From Pedobacter insulae (GTDB lineage Bacteria > Bacteroidota > Bacteroidia > Sphingobacteriales > Sphingobacteriaceae): 64,000 bases of DNA. Positions within the stretch are counted from its first letter, which is position 1. Each line of letters begins with the position of its first letter. The stretch covers positions 237,287 through 301,286 of the forward strand of contig NZ_FOPP01000006.1 in the NCBI RefSeq assembly GCF_900113525.1. The letters run 5' to 3'. This document shows positions 63,839 through 64,000 of the stretch, in pieces. A program made the translations under genes and the position numbers. The notes under the pieces are model-generated. The model ran no database searches and was not told where the DNA came from. It saw only the letters and a list, made by a program, of their open reading frames with translations.

Positions 63839-64000
63839 TTAGTTCTTTCCCTTAACTATGTCTATTTGCCCAAAAATATGAATAAGTTGGGTTGCTAAGA
63901 CAGAGAACCGTTCCACATTTCTATCTCCATTAGCAATAATATAGATGCCCATACTGGGCGCTAATGCGAGGCGAATGCGAAACGGTTCTGGTTTTAAATT
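63839..64000 (-). CDS. C-terminal end of a gene that runs off the right edge
   Basis: On the - strand a frame is open from the right edge for 53 codons and stops at TAA 63841-63839. It reads PEPFRIRLALAPSMGIYI, then IANGDRNVERFSVLATQLIH and ends IFGQIDIVKGKN. The regular composition and the absence of stops in this AT-rich DNA suggest a real C-terminus. Family unknown. Confidence 0.6.
   Translation of the reverse strand, partial: NLKPEPFRIRLALAPSMGIYIIANGDRNVERFSVLATQLIHIFGQIDIVKGKN

Noticed and set aside
1..64000. CRISPR array, phage, toxin-antitoxin or known defence system
   Set aside because: No spaced direct repeats, Cas-like, phage structural or toxin-antitoxin genes were seen on either strand.

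Overview
The window looks like chromosome from a Bacteroidota bacterium of the Sphingobacteriaceae, most like Pedobacter. This rests on gene content read by eye, not on a database search. The pointers are TonB-dependent receptors with SPI signal peptides, a HmuY/HmuR haem pair, the long insertion-bearing form of IspG, a TamB plus lipoprotein-type TamA (TamL) pair, ParC and ParE in the Bacteroidota style, low GC, A-rich start regions with little Shine-Dalgarno, and TAnnTTTG promoter boxes. No rRNA, tRNA, CRISPR array, transposase, integrase or phage gene was seen.

Layout. 1-5.4 kb: end of a sugar-dehydrogenase-like gene, a TonB receptor, glpK-glpF for glycerol uptake and a short ssb. 5.6-18.6 kb: an accessory stretch, almost all on the + strand, of small lone genes (methyltransferase, Crp-like regulator, membrane proteins, a serine hydrolase, DinB, three RibD-like reductases of which one is a stub, YdeI, DUF2200, a phosphoesterase) mixed with gene remains. 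It ends in a LacI-type regulator carrying two in-frame stop codons and a stub that looks like the start of myo-inositol oxygenase. 18.8-27.7 kb: VOC protein, YjbQ, IspG, a PspC/LiaF-like/RDD envelope cluster, an SDR, MlaE-MlaF and an RlmI-like methyltransferase. 27.7-39.6 kb: hmuR-hmuY, a lipoprotein, an S15 peptidase, parC, a hydrolase, an LLM flavin enzyme and cytidine deaminase. 39.7-54 kb: tamB-tamL-BrkB, a hybrid histidine kinase, parE, an amino acid permease and a PLP enzyme. 54-64 kb: RhlE-like helicase, desaturase, cupin, hutU-hutH with a divergent LysR gene, an unusual receiver protein, Hsp20, a small secreted protein, and the end of a gene that runs off the right edge.

Genes that appear to work together are glpK/glpF (glycerol), hmuR/hmuY (haem iron), tamB/tamL (outer-membrane assembly), mlaE/mlaF (lipid transport), parC/parE (topoisomerase IV, 12 kb apart) and hutH/hutU with a LysR regulator (histidine breakdown).

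No clear new multi-gene system was found. The observations most worth following are: a family of long, nearly perfect palindromes built on CGTCATTGCGAGG at four gene junctions; four convergent gene pairs that share overlapping stop codons; a receiver protein whose phospho-acceptor Asp is Glu; a clamp-motif-like C-terminus on ParC; dyads and a -24/-12-like element in front of hsp20; tandem dyads in front of hmuR; and the decayed inositol locus.
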